Positions 56,501 through 64,000 of a DNA stretch of 64,000 nt are shown piece by piece (position 1 is the stretch's first letter; the number at the start of each line of letters is the position of its first letter). The stretch is from the NCBI RefSeq assembly GCF_964204645.1, contig NC_134032.1, forward strand, positions 560,501 through 624,500, written 5' to 3'. Below the pieces are notes generated by a model. The model saw only the letters and a list, made by a program, of their open reading frames with translations, ran no database searches and was not told where the DNA came from. The translations under genes and the position numbers were made by a program. Source of the stretch: Tubulanus polymorphus. Taxonomy: Eukaryota > Nemertea > Palaeonemertea > Tubulaniformes > Tubulanidae.

Positions 56501-56662
56501 CAGTCGACGTGCGTAGTTCTCTTTACGGATGACCTCTCGCGTCGGACAGGTGGCGTTGTAAACCGTGTCGCTGCGGGCTTGGATTTTGACGCCTTTGTGC
56601 GAATCGATCGGCAGCGGGAGTTGTTTGACGTAGCATCGCGGGTCTCTGCTGCTGCTCGGCAT
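40727..56662 (-). CDS. CCDC60: CCDC60-like coiled-coil gene, 16 coding exons
   Basis: Minus-strand exons: 56662-56381, 56119-56040, 55918-55804, 54733-54656, 52555-52412, 51946-51801, 50524-50377, 49523-49384, 48462-48358, 48249-48141, 47714-47452, 46391-46214, 45050-44953, 42793-42653, 41292-41202, 40969-40727. All borders are GT/AG and every phase matches, giving 2361 nt and 786 aa; vertebrate CCDC60 is about 550 aa as I recall. Family evidence: RKDLNTLNKEVVHARHLMRN plus SLGHGLF and an Arg/Gln-rich coiled coil (exons 5-6), and QALFRQLCALYWMLEAMMME with a following TSWN (exon 9), the most conserved block. Exon 10 has the KK-rich, W-containing segment; exons 11-13 are Ser/Arg-rich and disordered. 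The N-terminal exons (LPLPIDSHKGVKIQARSD) are strongly coding, but I cannot match them to the vertebrate protein. The function of CCDC60 is poorly known; expression in ciliated and testis tissue is reported. Least certain borders: the exon 7 donor (CAGGGG|GTGCTT) and the exon 8 acceptor. Confidence 0.75.
41037..41177. mobile_element. GGGGCCGGTTGC MITE in last CCDC60 intron
   Basis: Full ~141 bp palindromic copy: GGGGCCAGTTGCACAGTCGT at the left end, ATGGCTATGCAACCAGCCCC at the right. Confidence 0.88.
41335..41875 (-). repeat. 56-57 bp minisatellite, ~9 copies
   Basis: Unit CAGTAACATCTTTCATATTT, CTGTTCAAATTAATCAGTAA and TCAACAGTAAGACCCT. It lies in the intron between exons 14 and 15. Confidence 0.95.
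42118..42232 (+). repeat. ~25 bp GC-rich tandem repeat, ~5 copies
   Basis: Unit GGGCTGTGGACCGAGGGGAG with GTGTC or ATATAC spacers. Confidence 0.85.
43279..43627. mobile_element. CAGGGTGCGA MITE, copy 2, with internal expansion
   Basis: Left end CAGGGTGCGACCTAAGCACT; matches 32861-33123, but the GGGCAAGTATATTATCATTA block is amplified about five times. The right end stops at GCAAGTGGCTT without the terminal inverted repeat. Confidence 0.75.
44222..44412 (+). repeat. SINE, 5'-truncated copy
   Basis: Matches the body and 3' end of the SINE at 55505 (GACACTCAATCCTCATTG to AGCGCTCTGAGCAGCTT) and leads directly into (ATT)n at 44413, as a SINE 3' tail would. The tRNA-like head is missing. Confidence 0.75.
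44413..44517. repeat. (ATT)n microsatellite at SINE 3' end
   Basis: About 100 bp of ATT/ATC triplets, expanded from the SINE tail. Frames read as poly-Asn or poly-Leu and are artefacts. Confidence 0.97.
44511..44802. mobile_element. piggyBac-like MITE, most complete copy
   Basis: TTAATAACCCGTTCAGTGCG at the left, GCACTGAAAGGGTTAA at the right, giving TTAACCC-type inverted ends with TTAA. Internal palindrome GTGCGTCTACACCGC / GCGGTGTAGACGCAC. Inverted-repeat ends plus TTAA are characteristic of the piggyBac superfamily. Confidence 0.8.
45276..45856 (+). repeat. 34 bp minisatellite in CCDC60 intron, ~16 copies
   Basis: Unit TCCTGGATATACAGGGTTCC plus TACAGATCAGTGAT. The same 34 bp unit makes a second array at 52600. 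As 34 = 3n+1 and no frame contains a stop, ORFs of up to 125 codons are created in all frames. Confidence 0.97.
46400..46920 (+). repeat. 44 bp minisatellite ending in a full MITE
   Basis: About ten copies of GGATCCAGTTCCACAGTTGT with GAGTTAGAGTTAACTCTGAACTCA. The last copy continues into a complete palindromic element (46815-46920) ending CTCCGAACTGTGGAACCGG. The repeat unit equals the left end of that element. Confidence 0.92.
46953..47140. mobile_element. piggyBac-like MITE, decayed copy
   Basis: Contains ACCCATTCAGTGCC, CCTTAGTGTGTTGTGTAACA, GTGTCTACACCGCAGTGCG and GTGGTGTAGATGCACCGAAAGG, in the order of the 44511 and 50103 copies. Another fragment lies at 47857-47930. Confidence 0.7.
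47425..47480 (-). repeat. 28 bp tandem duplication spanning a splice donor
   Basis: CCCGTACTCTGAGTAAATCT and ACCTGTGT is present twice in a row with no mismatch. It straddles the exon end of the CCDC60-like gene. Confidence 0.95.
47452..47714 (-). CDS. CCDC60: CCDC60-like gene, exon with duplicated splice donor
   Basis: Serine-rich exon (RFSSTPRSSRLFRKTSS, then GGGSGGNVRVDD and an acidic stretch). Its end carries a 28 bp tandem duplication, so the donor ACACAG|GTAGAT is present at both 47480 and 47452. Only the distal donor keeps the reading frame with the next exon (46391, IRFLDEYYASMNNM); the proximal one would leave the wrong phase. Confidence 0.7.
47943..48066 (+). repeat. ~34 bp tandem repeat, ~3-4 copies
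   Basis: Unit GTCAGGGTGGATACGGGTGG and ATTGAGGAGTAATA. Confidence 0.88.
48358..48462 (-). CDS. CCDC60: CCDC60-like gene, conserved core exon
   Basis: Encodes 34 whole codons, QALFRQLCALYWMLEAMMME then SSNMITPICTSWN, with split codons at both ends. The FRQLCAL.W.LEA pattern is what identifies the family. Confidence 0.8.
48598..48738. mobile_element. GGGGCCGGTTGC MITE, full copy
   Basis: Left GGGGCCGGTTGCACAGTCAT, right CATGACTATGCAACCGGCCC; almost entirely palindromic through CTTAAGACC/GGTCTTAAG blocks. Confidence 0.9.
48739..49125 (+). repeat. 47 bp minisatellite derived from the adjacent MITE, ~8 copies
   Basis: Unit ACCAGTCTAAGCTCATTTTG, GTTCTATAACCAATCTAACA and ACTTAAG, which is a piece of the MITE family's interior (reverse complement of the GTTAGATTGNCTATAGAAC segment). 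It starts directly at the right end of the MITE. Confidence 0.92.
49743..50101. mobile_element. ~359 bp near-perfect palindrome (foldback MITE) in CCDC60 intron
   Basis: Left arm TAAAGGTCTTAATGGGACCA to about 49915, right arm ending CCGTTCCTACTAAGACCTTTA. The arms agree over about 170 bp with few mismatches (GGATATCCTTCAATACAGTT against AACTGTATTGAAGGATATCC). It starts and ends with TA. No ORF. Fits a Tc1/mariner-type foldback, without proof. Confidence 0.88.
50103..50322 (-). mobile_element. piggyBac-like MITE, copy
   Basis: CCCTAGTGTGTTGAATAACG through GTGCGTCTACACCGCGGTGC to GTGTAGACGCACTGAAAGGG TTAA, in the same orientation as 33519. It sits directly next to the palindrome ending at 50101 and the exon ending at 50377. 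Confidence 0.75.
50800..51180 (+). repeat. Dispersed repeat split by a nested MITE
   Basis: Blocks around GCTTCATTAGGCGAATGAGT, GACTCGATAAACTGATGAAGC and their inverse counterpart (GAGGCTTCATCGGGTTATCG) flank the MITE at 51001-51140. The end (CGAAAGCTCATGCGTCAAAT) recurs at 60440. The MITE inserted after the host repeat. Confidence 0.6.
51001..51140. mobile_element. GGGGCCGGTTGC MITE, nested copy
   Basis: GGGGCCAGTTGCACAGTTGT to CCATGACTATGCAACTGGGC; full length. Confidence 0.88.
51248..51386. mobile_element. GGGGCCGGTTCC MITE variant
   Basis: GGGGCCGGTTCCACAGTCAT to CTCAACTATGGAACCGGCCC; same internal blocks. Confidence 0.85.
51547..51668. mobile_element. GGGGCCGGTTGC MITE, 3' part replaced
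   Basis: Full left end. The right end reads CACGACTGTGCAACTGG and then runs straight into the next MITE type at 51669. Confidence 0.8.
51669..51771. mobile_element. Short palindromic MITE (GGTTCCACAG type)
   Basis: TAGTTCCACAGTTCTGAGTT to AACTCGCGACCGTGGAACCG. This is the element type whose left end built the 44 bp minisatellite at 46400. Confidence 0.8.
52603..53318 (+). repeat. 34 bp minisatellite, second array, ~21 copies
   Basis: Same unit as at 45276 (TGGATATACAGGGTCCCTAC with AGATCAGTCATTCC), mostly the TCCC variant. Located in the CCDC60-like gene intron between exons 4 and 5. Downstream flanks of both arrays share CCCAATTAC, GTTTATCTCA and AAATCGGTAC-type sequence. Confidence 0.97.
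53320..54650. other. Intron sequence without further clear elements
   Basis: Intron 4 of the CCDC60-like gene. Immediately after the array (53320-53560) the sequence resembles 45900-46110, so the array plus flank was duplicated together or spread as an element. Nothing else supported. Confidence 0.4.
54850..55265 (+). repeat. ~205 bp degenerate tandem duplication
   Basis: AAGGTNTCATTTTTGCTNAG, then GACCCGGCCGACCGCC or GACCCGACTGGCCGCC, a T8-9 run, and GACCCGGCCGCTATAGAAAT-like blocks appear twice in order. Confidence 0.6.
55505..55790 (+). repeat. tRNA-derived SINE, full-length
   Basis: Head with an A-box (AAGGCGGAGTGGTTAGAATG) and a B-box (GTGGGTTCAAACCC) at tRNA spacing. Body: GTGTCCTCGGGCAAGACACT and GAATAAATGTGTACCTGTGA. 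Tail: GTTAAGCGCTCTGAGCAGCT then ATTATTATTT. A truncated copy is at 44222. It lies in the intron between exons 3 and 4 of the CCDC60-like gene. Confidence 0.85.
56381..56662 (-). CDS. CCDC60: CCDC60-like gene, first coding exon
   Basis: ATG at 56662-56660 opens 94 codons: MPSSSRDPRCYVKQLPLPID, a Lys/Arg/Gln-rich helix (NYARRLQQLTQQGFSAVSHK) and an end LILSALGQWDD at a perfect GTAAGT donor. The codon use is clearly coding (GC-rich third positions against the AT-rich introns). The transcription start should lie just above 56662; the sequence around 56665-56700 has no TATA box. Confidence 0.75.
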
Positions 56663-58000
56663 TATACGAAACTAACTACAGCGCCACCTATAACAAAATA
56701 ACAACGGGGTTTTGAGTTTATACTAGCGCGATTGTATAGGATGTAAAGGACATTGCTCTCTCGCCCTTTTCAAAGTTAGTGCCCTTTTTTCATGACGGCC
56801 GGGCTTACTCAACTACAAATAAACCCTCCCCATGACTCCAACTCTCTAGGCCTAAGCCAAAACACCCCCAGTTTGTGGCGGAAAAAAATTACAAAGTCGT
56901 AGGGAACCGTAACAACGACTGGTATTCAGACTAGCCTAACCCTAACCTGCTAACTAAACCAAGCCTATTATCAACTAATCATTAGTTAGTTACCAATCGT
57001 TGGTGGTAAGCTTTTTATAATCGGATGGGCTTATACCAACTTATGGGCTTATGTGGTTTGTGAAAATATCGATCCGATCGTTAAACTAAACCACAGACAG
57101 GTTACTGACTAATTATCAACCCGTCCCTCCCTGCTCAGCTATTCCATTCCAACAAGGCAAGGCTACATTTAGATAGACAATAGGCCTACATGATTCAGAT
57201 TGTATTGAGACGCCGACATTGTTTGTTGATGTTTAAAAAACAATTTTTTATTGGGAAAAATGTTCACACGGCCAGTCAAAAATATTTTATCAAATCATGT
57301 AACTTACTTGTAGAATTAATTTTCAATATTTGTGAGTAAAGTCCGAGAGGACGTCGCCGAGTCGCTGTTATATTAACCAGTAGGCGTAGAGAATAATACT
57401 TCCATGTCTGAGAGTGAGCTCGATGACATTTCAGTGACAGCCATGTGCGTGTGTTTACCGGACACACCGTACATACATCCTCCCGACGCAGATTCGATCA
57501 CTAATTGGTCTCTAAACTCTTTAAAATTAGCTGATTCAACTATTGAGTTATCGATTGATTATCATCGATAACTGAGGCTAAATTGACGTCTTGAAAATGT
57601 GAAACAATCAACCAAGAGATTCTGATCGAATTAAAAGTTGGAATAAAAGCCGGGAGGTAGATCGGTAATTGTAAGCGATGACATTTATAATTAAATAACG
57701 GGTTTCCTAGTTACTAAAAGTACAACAGGTGCGCGCAACAGGTGCACTTGGGGAGGCTCTTAACGGGGGAAACACCCGGAATCCCCGCGCTTCTCTGCAG
57801 TAAAGTGCTGCTACAGAGATTTCTATTCAATTCTATATCTCTTAAAACAAAATTGCACATCGCATTTACAGAAAACAGTCGTAAAATGCAACTTCAGTTC
57901 GCCGATGACTGCACTCTCGATGCACTTTCATCAGGATTCGAACCTGATCAGAGTGCAGTTGAGCGATCTTTGATTTAAGGATTCGACTCTGATCGAAGTA
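56663..58000. other. Upstream flank of the CCDC60-like gene
   Basis: Probable 5' UTR/promoter just above 56662. The dispersed GGTGGTAAGCTTTTTATAAT element is at 56985-57110. Around 57900-58080 three tRNA-like box B pieces (GGATTCGAACCTGATCAGAG, GGATTCGACTCTGATCG, GGGGATTCGAACTACATC) follow each other. No gene recognised. Confidence 0.4.
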
Positions 58001-59890
58001 TTGCTGATGATTATACCTCAATCATATTATTGATTTGATTTCGGGGATTCGAACTACATCGTAATCGAATTGACGTCATCCAATTGGCCGACTTCCCCTA
58101 GGCTCCGCGATTTTTTTTTCACACCAGGTCCGCCATTTTGTTTCAACATGTGACATGCTATCACGTGACCTCAAACATGTAAACACAATAACTACCGGTA
58201 TACATAAAACACGTGTTCCTTATAAAACTGGAATAAGTTGAATAACGAGACCCACCAAGTAACAAAACGAGAATTTGAGTCTAGAATATAATCCTTAATT
58301 ATAATGTTAATAAAATTGGGGAATTATATGCTCAATTATATTAATTATAATTTATACTGAAGTAGATATTTTTAGTATATTTTGATAATACAGCAGTTAT
58401 GAAGAGTGAGACTTAAATGATTATTGCACTTTCTATATACGGGATGCAGCAGTTTAGTAACTAAAACCAACAGATTTGTAATAAAGAGTGAGACTTAAAT
58501 GATTATTTCAGTATCTATATACGAGGTAAAACAGATTTGCCATAATTTCTCTGAATTTGGCGTGCATATTTTTAACCGATCATGCGCTCCGCGTAGCCAC
58601 TGACACTCAATACACTTTTCCTTACACTTTCTAAACTTCTTTTCCGCGAAGTGACGTCGTCTAAGGCTGGCTTCATGTCGACGCCTAGACCAACGCAACC
58701 GGCCGGATAATCGTTTTCAAACTTCGAAGCATTTTCAAACTTCAGAAGAAAAGATGCCATTGACCGCAATTCAAGAATGGCCAGTGACCTACCTGCAATA
58801 CCTTTTGAAATCATTCCCCGAAGCTTTTGTTATCGGTGATGCAACCAATCAACGGCTACGAATTTTAAGGGGGTCAGTTAAAAACTGGTGGGCGCTCCTA
58901 CAAGTTGTCATTACACTTGGAAATTCTACACGGCGAAGAAGTCTCTGTCGCTGGATATTTGCTCAGATAGGACACGTTTTAGAAAAAGAGAATTTTCATT
59001 AGATTGTAACAAACGCAGCTGAGCTATTAATACAACTGGATTTTGGCAACAGGACACGGAATTTAAAAATGACTTTAAAATTGACTCTTAAATAAAAGGA
59101 TTACATTTTCAAATTGCTGCTTCATCCACGTTACAAGGTTGCTGTAAGGTAGGTGGAACATTTATTTAACATTAGCGGTCGAAATTATGTTTTATAGGTT
59201 TAGATTTAGGAAAAAATAGTTGCACTTTAGGTTAGGGTTAGGTTAGGTTTAATTAACAGGTACCGGTAGCCAGTGTTACAGCTTCATGGAAGATACAACA
59301 GACTCGCCTACTGATGAAAAACAAGAGCGGTCCGAATTGAATAAGGTAGGACATATTTCAGCGTGGACTTGTCAACTAGAGTTGATACGTCCATGATTTC
59401 AGTGAGAAGAAAAAGACCCCCCGGGCCACAGAAGATCGAACCCGAAGTTGAATGATGATGACAGAGTGGCTTGAAAAAATTCAGGTGCGACTTGTATGAC
59501 ATGTCTAATAGTTCTTGTAGAAATAGAATTGATAGAATTTATGTTAGTTCTAACTAGTTATTTGACCCCCCAATTAAAACATAATTTCAACCGTTAAATC
59601 TTAGGTATTTTGAATATATTTCACAATTATCCAACGCCCCCACCCTCAACACCTCCCCTTAAAAAGCTTCCACGATTTTGTGGGTTAAGCGTGACTTTGG
59701 TAGGATGAGGAATTGACGATTTGGACTTGACAACTTTTTTCTACATAATAGAAACTACATAAACGTTAACACATGAAGAGCTAGGAGGGTTGGACTATTA
59801 ACCCCTCAAAACACATACAGATAACAGTGATACAAATATAAAACTATAGACAAATATACACTTATACAATATTACACATTAAAATGATAG
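58000..59890. other. Gap without recognised gene
   Basis: A direct repeat (AAGAGTGAGACTTAAATGAT with TATTNCANTNTCTATATACG) occurs at 58401 and 58484. The 82-codon frame from 58754 (MPLTAIQEWPVTYLQYLLKS) has no recognisable feature and may be chance. Confidence 0.35.
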
Positions 59891-59904
59891 AATTAAATTT
59901 TTCA

Positions 59905-60050
59905 CGCGCCATTTTATTTTGAAGTAATCTCGCGCCATTTTTTCGAAGTCTCATCTCGCGTCATTTCATTTCGAAGTCTCATCTCGCGTCATTTCATTTC
60001 GAAGTCTCATCTCGCGCCATTTTATTTTGAAGTAATCTCGCGCCATTATA
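59905..60050 (+). repeat. ~28 bp tandem repeat, ~4-5 copies
   Basis: Unit TCGAAGTCTCATCTCGCGTC with ATTTCATT, degenerate at both ends. Confidence 0.88.
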
Positions 60051-60121
60051 TCTGTCTTTTTGCGCATCCCAGATAAATCACTTATTTTGTTGTTCTGTAA
60101 TTAATCATATATCAACTCAGT

Positions 60122-60372
60122 TATGTATTGTAATATATGTATTGTAATATGTATTGTACCATGTATTGTATTATGCATTGTATTATGTATTGTAGTATGT
60201 ATTGTATTATGTATTGTAATATGTATTGTATTATGTATTGTACCATGTATTGTATTATGCATTGTACCATGTATTGTATTATGCATTGTACCATGTATTG
60301 TATTATGTATTGTATTATGTATTGTATTATGGATTGTATTATGTATTGTAATATGTATTGTATTATGTATTT
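60122..60372 (+). repeat. 10 bp repeat (ATGTATTGTA), ~25 copies
   Basis: ATGTATTGTATT/ACC/ATG variants repeated without interruption. The Cys/Ile/Val- or Met/Tyr/Cys-rich frames across it are artefacts. Confidence 0.95.
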
Positions 60373-60379
60373 GTAATTA

Positions 60380-60530
60380 CTCTTCTCACTCGGTTCTCTC
60401 TAATTATTGTCAGTCTGCCTATAAATACTGATTAGTAACGAAAGCTTGTGCGTCAAATAAACCTATATTGTATACTTATACTTGTCTCGTTATAATTATT
60501 CTAAACCCGGTTTATACCCCAGGCTCCTCT
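60380..60530 (+). mobile_element. LTR-like or SINE-like end
   Basis: TTCTCACTCGGTTCTCTCTA, GCCTATAAATACTGATT (TATA-like), CGTCAAATAAACCTATATTG and TATTCTAAACCCGGTTTATA. The last blocks match 51165-51245. Confidence 0.35.
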
Positions 60531-60589
60531 ACGGAATAAGGGAACATCGTGTTTTAATTCCTGATTCGGACCCACTGTCTCAGCCTTCG

Positions 60590-60640
60590 TCAGTGGACAC
60601 AGGACGGGCTGGATTCGAACCCTTGAAAGCAGCAGGCCCA
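60590..60640 (-). repeat. tRNA-like box B fragment
   Basis: Minus strand AAGGGTTCGAATCCAGCCCG. No complete tRNA fold. Confidence 0.35.
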
Positions 60641-60669
60641 TTTCTCTCGGACATTGAGGGAAACTTCTA

Positions 60670-61830
60670 AGACTAAGATTCGATTTTCAGCCTTCTTTGA
60701 CGAAGAGAACTTCAGTGGGACAATACTCAGAATTCGAACTTGTGGAATGAATTTGTTTTGGGAATTTTCTGCGAAAGCTTCATTTTTCTAGAGGAAAATA
60801 AATCAATTTCATATCGGTAACTATTAAGACGAGTAATAGGAAAAATTGTGCCGAAATTGAGAGTATTGAAACAAACACAGCTAACCTACACGGCTGTTTG
60901 GAATCAGTCGTTTCGGGATGAAAAATTTGCAGAAAATTCCGAAACATTTTCATTCCACCACGAGGAGACTGAAATTGACTGGTGACCCACGTACACTGGG
61001 CGAACTTTGGTTATCGGAGCTAGTCGCGACTATAGTCGAACTAAGTGAAACCGAATGTCAGTTAGTCGGAACCATAGTCCGGAAATAGTTCGGAAATAAA
61101 GCGCATTCGGTTATTAGTTCCGACCACTAGTCGACTAGATACGAGAACTGAATTTGGCCCTTACTGAGGAACTAGGATTCTGACCCGGCGGACACGACCA
61201 TCAGCCAGGAACAAGATAGTCCCGACCAGTTTGACCAGTGTGTGGTCGGCGGATGAGAGAGGATTAATGTACAAGGCAAGCCACATCGGAGCCTCGCTTG
61301 GAAGGTCTCCGCTGAAGGCGCTGCTTCAGTCTGATTACTCCGTCATACAATCCACCTTTTTTCAACCCAATATTCCCAGGCGTGGGTCCAGGGGAAGCTT
61401 TGGGTGCTGCAGCACCCCCGCCTAAAGCCCATCGCACACGTTTGCGATATATTTCATAATCTTATGCGATCTTACGCCAATACGATCGTCAAAGGTGATT
61501 CAAGAAGCTGAATTTAGGTAGGTTTCACGGAATACGGTAAGTAATTTACAGTCGAAAGTTAAATGTAGTTCGTTGCCTAAAATGTAACAGGTGGGCCAAA
61601 ATCTATCGGTTCTGGGTAGATGGCAATTTATTTACAGGTGTGAGACAAGGCCCAAATCCTGAACTGGAATAAACTGGTCTGTACTGTCTGGTGCTGCCCC
61701 TATGTATAACGATGGCGGGAAAAACGTGAACTAACATATTACTCGCTTGCCAAAGTCCTCGAACGGCTGTACTGGATAAACTATTTACCGATTTGCGAGA
61801 ATTCTACCACCGATGCAGACTTGCTACGAT
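60670..61830. other. Gap without recognised gene
   Basis: No supported exon. CGAACTAGTC-like symmetrical pieces (AGTCGACT, GGTTATNAGTTCCGA) around 61010-61140 suggest a decayed palindromic element. Confidence 0.35.
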
Positions 61831-61835
61831 TACGA

Positions 61836-61960
61836 TTACGATTTTATTTACACTCCAACCAATTCCATGGTATATGGAGGAAAACTATTACACGTGTATA
61901 TACAAATATTTACAAAACAAAATTGAAGTGATAAACATTTAGAGGATAAAAACGTAACAA
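61836..61960 (-). mobile_element. Non-LTR retrotransposon 3' tail
   Basis: Three to four TTACGA/GATTAC repeats then TTTTATTTACACTCCAACCA, reverse complement of the block at 28870-28965. The short terminal repeats mark the 3' end of a LINE-like insertion. Confidence 0.5.
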
Positions 61961-61989
61961 AATATATATATTGCACGTTTGAACGTGAG

Positions 61990-63075
61990 AACACTGCCGC
62001 GGTATGGATACCCTGATTTGTATATTGTCGGAGCCACCCATTTCTCCGGCTCCGGTCACTTGCCGCAGTCGGTTTTAGTAGTTACGCACACGCGATCGCT
62101 GATTGGCCGACGCGTAAATATACGTCATTATAGTTAATAATAAACACCAGGAAACACCCTATGTCTAGAGAACTGTAAAAAATTGAACACATTTTCAGGG
62201 TTTTGAGGTTTTATTTGGTGACAAGAACCAGATTAAGAACCACGCAGTGTAGAGGTAAGAACCTCATTTGGTTTCCATAAGGCCGCTAGCATCTAATCTG
62301 CTCCGAGGAGTCTGGAGTTCTTCTAAATTGAGCTGAACTGCTAAAGAAGAAAGTTGAATTCTAATTTACTAAATAAATTAGTGTAGTTAGTGAAGTGAGT
62401 GTACTTAAGTATTATTCAGGCTTCCTGTCGTTGTTGGTGGTAACCTTGATCCAATGAGCTTAGGCCTATAGGCATCAGTAACATCAATGGCTGTTTTTTA
62501 TATGCGTGTGGTTTGTGAACATCCGTAAGCAAACCACAGTCAAGGCGCCTGCTCATCCTTTTATGACTTAGTCTGAATACCAGTCATTGTTACCGGTTCC
62601 CTACAACGTCAGACGCCAAAGCAACAACTGATTTTCAAATCAAACCTTAGGCCTTATGCCTATAATAGGCCTATACACTAAGTAATAAAATGTCAGTGTA
62701 TGCTGAGTAGGCCTAGGCTAAACTATCGCTGATGGATGAAAACAAAAACAACTTCAGTTGAATTACAAATTGTTGCTTGGATAAAAAACTGAATATTAAT
62801 GAAAGTATGGATCAAAACGTCGCGCAGAGAACATTATATCCGACATATGGTAAATTATCGGAGTTATTGAATTGAGGTAGGCCTAGTGTTCAAATGTTAA
62901 AGAGAGATATCCCTCAGGGTCCCTACGACTCCCTTGGAAACTCGTTCTAAACCAAAATGTTTTTCAAGGTACATGTACTGGATATTCTTGAATTTGAGCA
63001 AAATGTCTCGAAGTCCTTGAAAACTCGTTTAATTTTGAGAAATTGGCAATTCGATTTTGGAGTAGTCGACGGCAA
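61990..63075. other. Gap with possible promoter or LTR fragment
   Basis: GATTGGCCGACGCGTAAATATACG and AATAATAAACACCAGG around 62100-62155 look promoter- or LTR-like, followed by TTTATTTGGTGACAAGAACC near 62213, which could be an LTR end with a primer-binding-site-like TGGTGACA. A decayed copy of the GGTGGTAA element lies at about 62430-62545. No gene supported. Confidence 0.3.
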
Positions 63076-63077
63076 TA

Positions 63078-63339
63078 CAGGGTCCGATCTAAGGAATGAA
63101 AGCCACTTGCCCGGGGGGGGACAAGCATATCTGAAATTTCGCTTGCCCCCCTCCAAAAGCTACTTGCCCTACACAGGCAGTCCGATTGGTGGCGCTATCA
63201 TCCGTTGTATTGAGTGGGACAAAAGCTTTGTGACATAAAATTGCACTAGCCCGGGGGACAAGTGATAATGATAACCTACTTGCCCTGATGAGAATATACT
63301 TATCCCCGGCAATCAGACAAGTGCTTAGATCGCACCCTG
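63078..63339. mobile_element. CAGGGTGCGATCTA MITE, reverse copy, 5-bp TSD
   Basis: CAGGGTCCGATCTAAGGAAT to GCTTAGATCGCACCCTG, flanked on both sides by CAATA (63073-63077 and 63340-63344). Interior is the reverse complement of 32861-33123, including the CGGATGATAGCGCC segment. Confidence 0.88.
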
Positions 63340-63399
63340 CAATATTATGGAGATATTATGAAAGTGATGCAGTTTGAATTTTTTTCTCCTTGAAACGCC

Positions 63400-64000
63400 C
63401 TTGAATTCTGGAATGACTGATTTGTAGGAATCCCAAAAAGATCGATGTCAGACGCGAAAATAGATAGACATTAGCGGCTGGTTTGTACTTTCCCTAACCT
63501 ATAGTTTAGTTTTAAGACGTGGCCAGTGCCGTAAGGTTGCTTGTCCCATACCGGCCGGCAGGTAGCCCTAGATGCCGGCCGGCGACGCTGGTTTGTTAAA
63601 CTGAAAAGATAACAATGTGTTAGATTATAAATAGAGTTATCAGTACTGTTCGAGTCTCGTTATCGTAACGGTATCTCGATCCACAAACCGAGCGCGCGCT
63701 CGAGCCAGGGCACGAGTTATCTTATCTTCGAGATAAAATCATGTGACGCACTCAACATCAGTTATTATTGTATTGTATTGTTTGTAAATATTAGAGGTCG
63801 AACTTGTTCAAATCGAGCGATAAAATCACGACACCTGAAATTACCACCATATTTATCCCTCTTAGAATCTTAAGAATTACTATTCGTGACCTTGTGCGAG
63901 GACGCGGAGATTCTGTCATAGATTAATCCTATCGCGCAATAAAGGGACTGCGGCAGGCAAGGATCCTCCCCGGTGTCGCCAGACTTCAAGTTCTACATTT
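63400..64000 (+). mobile_element. Possible LTR fragment at the window end
   Basis: TTAGATTATAAATAGAGTTA near 63618 (TATA-like), a CGAG-rich downstream region, AATAAAGGGACTG near 63939 (polyadenylation-like) and then a GC-richer segment to the window end. TATA box and poly(A) signal about 320 bp apart in the same direction suit an LTR, but no partner copy is visible. Confidence 0.3.

Noticed and set aside
57900-58080. tRNA gene
   Set aside because: Only box B-like pieces (GATTCGAAC) in short direct repeats; no A-box or acceptor stem pairing could be found.
60101-60431. Cys/Ile/Val- and Met/Tyr/Cys-rich open frames
   Set aside because: Artefact of a 10 bp tandem repeat.

Overview
The window is eukaryotic nuclear DNA, most likely from a marine invertebrate (a lophotrochozoan would fit, but nothing here fixes the phylum). 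It holds two spliced animal genes with long introns, tRNA-derived SINEs, many MITE families and minisatellites. There are no operons or bacterial signals. Mononucleotide, (TA)n and (ATT)n runs are long, and coding exons are rare in the right half.

Left third (about 0-14 kb): a graveyard of virus-like and transposon-like genes, nearly all broken. In order: an envelope-like membrane glycoprotein remnant with a C-terminal transmembrane helix; a three-copy ~950 bp repeat carrying small damaged ORFs with long poly-G tracts; an SF3-type helicase fragment; a longer unknown gene behind a promoter-like motif that also occurs upstream of the helicase; an antisense 156-codon ORF; a Ulp1/C48-like cysteine protease whose middle has been triplicated; an intronless copy of a vasa/DDX4-like DEAD-box helicase on the minus strand; and several small ORFs of a repeated lysine/glutamate-rich family. 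CUB-domain exon fragments are scattered through and beyond it.

Middle-left (14.1-21.8 kb): a head-to-tail array of a ~2.23 kb two-gene cassette, three full copies plus one truncated. Copies 2 and 3 look nearly identical. Neither cassette gene resembles a family I recognise. Copy 1 and copies 2/3 carry different breaks. This array and the helicase/protease cluster beside it are the best candidates for an undescribed virus-like element.

Middle (21.8-33 kb): LTR-like and promoter-like dispersed repeats with TATA boxes, more CUB fragments attached to a 64 bp tandem repeat, a ~70 bp tandem repeat, (TA)n tracts, LINE 3' tails and MITEs. I see no intact gene.

Right half (33-57 kb): two host genes that I could follow exon by exon with consistent splice phases. 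EBAG9/RCAS1 lies on the plus strand (4 coding exons, 235 aa). A CCDC60-like coiled-coil gene lies on the minus strand (16 coding exons, 786 aa). They are convergent, about 4.6 kb apart. Their introns and flanks contain at least ten minisatellites, several of which appear to have grown out of MITE ends. From 57 to 64 kb I see only repeats, MITEs and possible LTR fragments.
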